Shown: positions 62,383 through 64,000 of the stretch, in pieces
Layout of the letters: each line of letters starts with the position of its first letter
Position numbering within the stretch: the stretch's first letter is position 1
Source: an uncultured Chitinophaga sp.
GTDB taxonomy: Bacteria > Bacteroidota > Bacteroidia > Chitinophagales > Chitinophagaceae
Assembly: GCF_946479755.1 (NCBI RefSeq)
Contig: NZ_CAMLHC010000006.1
Span: 186,001 to 250,000, forward strand
Reading direction: 5' to 3'
DNA: 64,000 bases
Made by a program: the position numbers and the translations under genes
The notes under the pieces: generated by a model
The model's database searches: none
What the model was told of the DNA's origin: nothing
The model's input: only the letters and a program-made list of their open reading frames with translations

Positions 62383-64000
62383 ATGACTAAATCTTTACAA
62401 GTCGCATTCCGCGGTATTCTACTGGGAAGCATTACCTTGTTGGCTACAGATGCCTTTGCTCAGCTCAAAGTAGGTAATCAGCCAACTAAGATCAACAGAT
62501 CTTCCGTACTGGAACTGGAATCCGACAGACAAGGTCTCCTGCTCCCACGCCTTACCTCCTTTACCGACATCGATGCCCTGACGCCCCCGGACGGTATGAT
62601 CGTTTATTTTGAGTCTGCCGACGTTACTAAAAAAGGACTCTACGTCAGAAGAAACGGCGCCTGGGAGAAAATGGCAAATGATAAAGACGCTACCGCCAAC
62701 TGGAAACTCACCGGCAACGACGCCGTAGCCGGTAACTTCATCGGTACCAACACAGGCAGCGTTCCGCTGGTATTAAAAGGCCAGGGCGTAGAAGGTCTGA
62801 TCATCGATAACGGTTACGCCTTCCTGAAAAAACTGGACGTGGTGACCTCCGGCCTGGATGTACTGCTGATAGATCCCACCACCGGAAAAGTGTCTTCCCG
62901 CAAAATCAGCGAGACAGCCTTCACCTCCGCCATCAATTCCATCAACGGTCTGACCGGCCCCGCTCAAACGCTCACCACCGCAGGCGGCACAGACTATACC
63001 TTTACTTCCACCGGTAACGATCATAAACTGTCAATCGTTACGCAGGATGGTACTAAAACGGTAGGTCTCCTCTCCAAAGCCGATTGGGACCGCCTCGATA
63101 AAGCAGCTAAAGCACTGGTGATTGGCGGCTTCAATACTACCCCCACCGCCAACGGCCTGAGCATCGGTACGGACGCCCTGGGCAACCCATCCCTGTCCCT
63201 GCACGCGGCAGACGAAAACAACGCGGGCGCACTCACTACTGTAGCCCAGAACATCGGTGGTAACAAAACCTTTAAAAACAATATCATTGTAGACGGCAGC
63301 GGTACCATCAGCAACGGCCTGACCGTTACCGGCACCACTACGCTGAACGACGATGCAATACTGAAAAAATCCCTGCAGGTAGGTACCACCTCAGAACTGA
63401 AAGGCAAAGTAACCCTCGGCAGCGTAGCCGCCGGTACAGACGCTGACAAAGAAGTGCTGATGTTAGGCGCCGGTGGCGAAGTGATCAAAAAGACACTGCC
63501 TACTGCTGCCTTCAGAGATTTTAAAAACGGTACCGACGGTCCGGACGTACACTACACCGAAGATGCCGCTACCAACTCCCTTACCCTCCACGTTCCTTCT
63601 GCTTCCCTCGTGGCCGACAGAGGCCTGGTAACCGGTATCGGCCAGACTTTCAAAGGCGCTAAAAAATTCAACGACGACCTGGCTGTACGCACAAAATTGG
63701 TAGTAGGCGACACCCTCGCTGCTGCTAACTCCACCCTCCAGGTAGCAGGCTCCCTGTCACTCAATATTGTTAACCAGAGCGCAGACTACACCATGACGGA
63801 CACGGACAACACCATCCTCATGAATTGCACCAACGATTATACAGTAACACTCCTCTCTGCCGTAGGCAGAAAAGGACGGGTGATCACCGTTAAAAAGATT
63901 GGCGGCACCCTGGCGAAAGCCTTGCATATCGTGACTTCCAACAACGAAAAGATCGAAGACGGTACAGACTACTACATTTATAATGACTGGACTTTCGTAA
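62383..64000 (+). CDS. Large secreted fibre-like structural protein, 3' end outside window
   Basis: The frame is open from ATG at 62383 to the window end; 539 residues are visible. It begins with a Sec signal peptide (GILLGSITLLATDAFAQ). The mature N-terminus (KVGNQPTKINRSSVLELESD, then QGLLLPRLTSFTDIDALTPP and GMIVYFES) is a common opening of Bacteroidota surface fibre or beta-strand-repeat proteins. The rest is rich in Thr, Gly, Ala, Asn and Val with alternating short strands (GTISNGLTVTGTTTLNDDAI, SLQVGTTSELKGKVTLGSV), typical of beta-helix or tail-fibre-like stalks. The exact use is not known; a surface adhesin or a secreted filament are both possible. Confidence 0.85.
   Translation, partial: MTKSLQVAFRGILLGSITLLATDAFAQLKVGNQPTKINRSSVLELESDRQGLLLPRLTSFTDIDALTPPDGMIVYFESADVTKKGLYVRRNGAWEKMANDKDATANWKLTGNDAVAGNFIGTNTGSVPLVLKGQGVEGLIIDNGYAFLKKLDVVTSGLDVLLIDPTTGKVSSRKISETAFTSAINSINGLTGPAQTLTTAGGTDYTFTSTGNDHKLSIVTQDGTKTVGLLSKADWDRLDKAAKALVIGGFNTTPTANGLSIGTDALGNPSLSLHAADENNAGALTTVAQNIGGNKTFKNNIIVDGSGTISNGLTVTGTTTLNDDAILKKSLQVGTTSELKGKVTLGSVAAGTDADKEVLMLGAGGEVIKKTLPTAAFRDFKNGTDGPDVHYTEDAATNSLTLHVPSASLVADRGLVTGIGQTFKGAKKFNDDLAVRTKLVVGDTLAAANSTLQVAGSLSLNIVNQSADYTMTDTDNTILMNCTNDYTVTLLSAVGRKGRVITVKKIGGTLAKALHIVTSNNEKIEDGTDYYIYNDWTFV

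Noticed and set aside
1..64000. CRISPR array, insertion sequence or complete prophage
   Set aside because: No regular spaced repeats of CRISPR type, no transposase frame and no head, terminase or integrase gene was found. The only regular repeats are the protein-coding propeller, LRR and YD units and the two short DNA arrays described.

Overview
The window reads as chromosomal DNA from a Bacteroidota member, most likely family Chitinophagaceae (a Chitinophaga-like organism; this placement is inferred from gene style, not from a marker gene). Support: two ECF sigma / FecR / STN-domain outer-membrane receptor sets, a SusC/SusD pair, DUF1735 plus discoidin lipoprotein, tetratricopeptide hybrid histidine kinases, DUF4236 and DUF4407 proteins, and promoters of the Bacteroidota type (TTTG, about 21 nt, TAnnTTTG) in front of two tRNA genes.

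Layout. 1-8.6 kb: the end of a TPR histidine kinase, a DoxX-like membrane protein, then an FHA protein followed by a large Ser/Thr kinase with a decayed cyclase domain and an AAA ATPase, and three genes of tail-fibre type, one with a phage tail-collar C-terminus. 8.7-18.2 kb: a GH114-like lipoprotein, an M57 'HEIGH' metalloprotease fused to a seven-repeat propeller lectin, an AraC regulator, a methyltransferase, and several uncharacterised membrane or secreted proteins, ending in a structured leader with a 49-residue ORF. 18.3-24.7 kb: a TPR histidine kinase and its response regulator, an HNH / unknown / DUF4407 operon, an AT-rich foreign-looking gene and a tRNA-Asp. 24.8-36.4 kb: endonuclease V, a UBP zinc finger protein, a complete sigma/FecR/SusC/SusD/discoidin/EEP-phosphatase locus, and a heme c lipoprotein. 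36.5-45.7 kb: an Rhs polymorphic toxin with its probable immunity gene, a CMD-family protein, an uncharacterised operon, a CsgG-like lipoprotein-type protein and a class C beta-lactamase-like hydrolase. 45.9-54.6 kb (minus strand): a second sigma/FecR/TonB-receptor operon with two paralogous lipoproteins, two very small ORFs behind a strong hairpin, and a leucine-rich-repeat protein. 55-61.6 kb: a second identical tRNA-Asp and core genes (accA, dapA, rnz, a STAS protein, clpC). 61.7-64 kb: a GC-rich degenerate 39-bp repeat array, an AT-rich leader and the start of a large secreted fibre-like protein that runs off the window.

How the parts fit. Both receptor loci look like trans-envelope signalling circuits: the receptor's STN domain senses substrate, FecR relays this to the ECF sigma, and the sigma drives its own receptor operon. 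The Rhs toxin, the tail-collar protein and the FHA/kinase pair are the accessory elements that resemble contractile-injection biology, but no sheath, tube or baseplate gene is present here, so any link to such a machine is inference. The strongest candidates for new biology are the FHA-kinase(pseudo-cyclase)-fibre cluster, the protease-propeller fusion, the structured leader with the 49-aa ORF and the adjacent 9-bp repeat array, and the hairpin-controlled pair of tiny genes.
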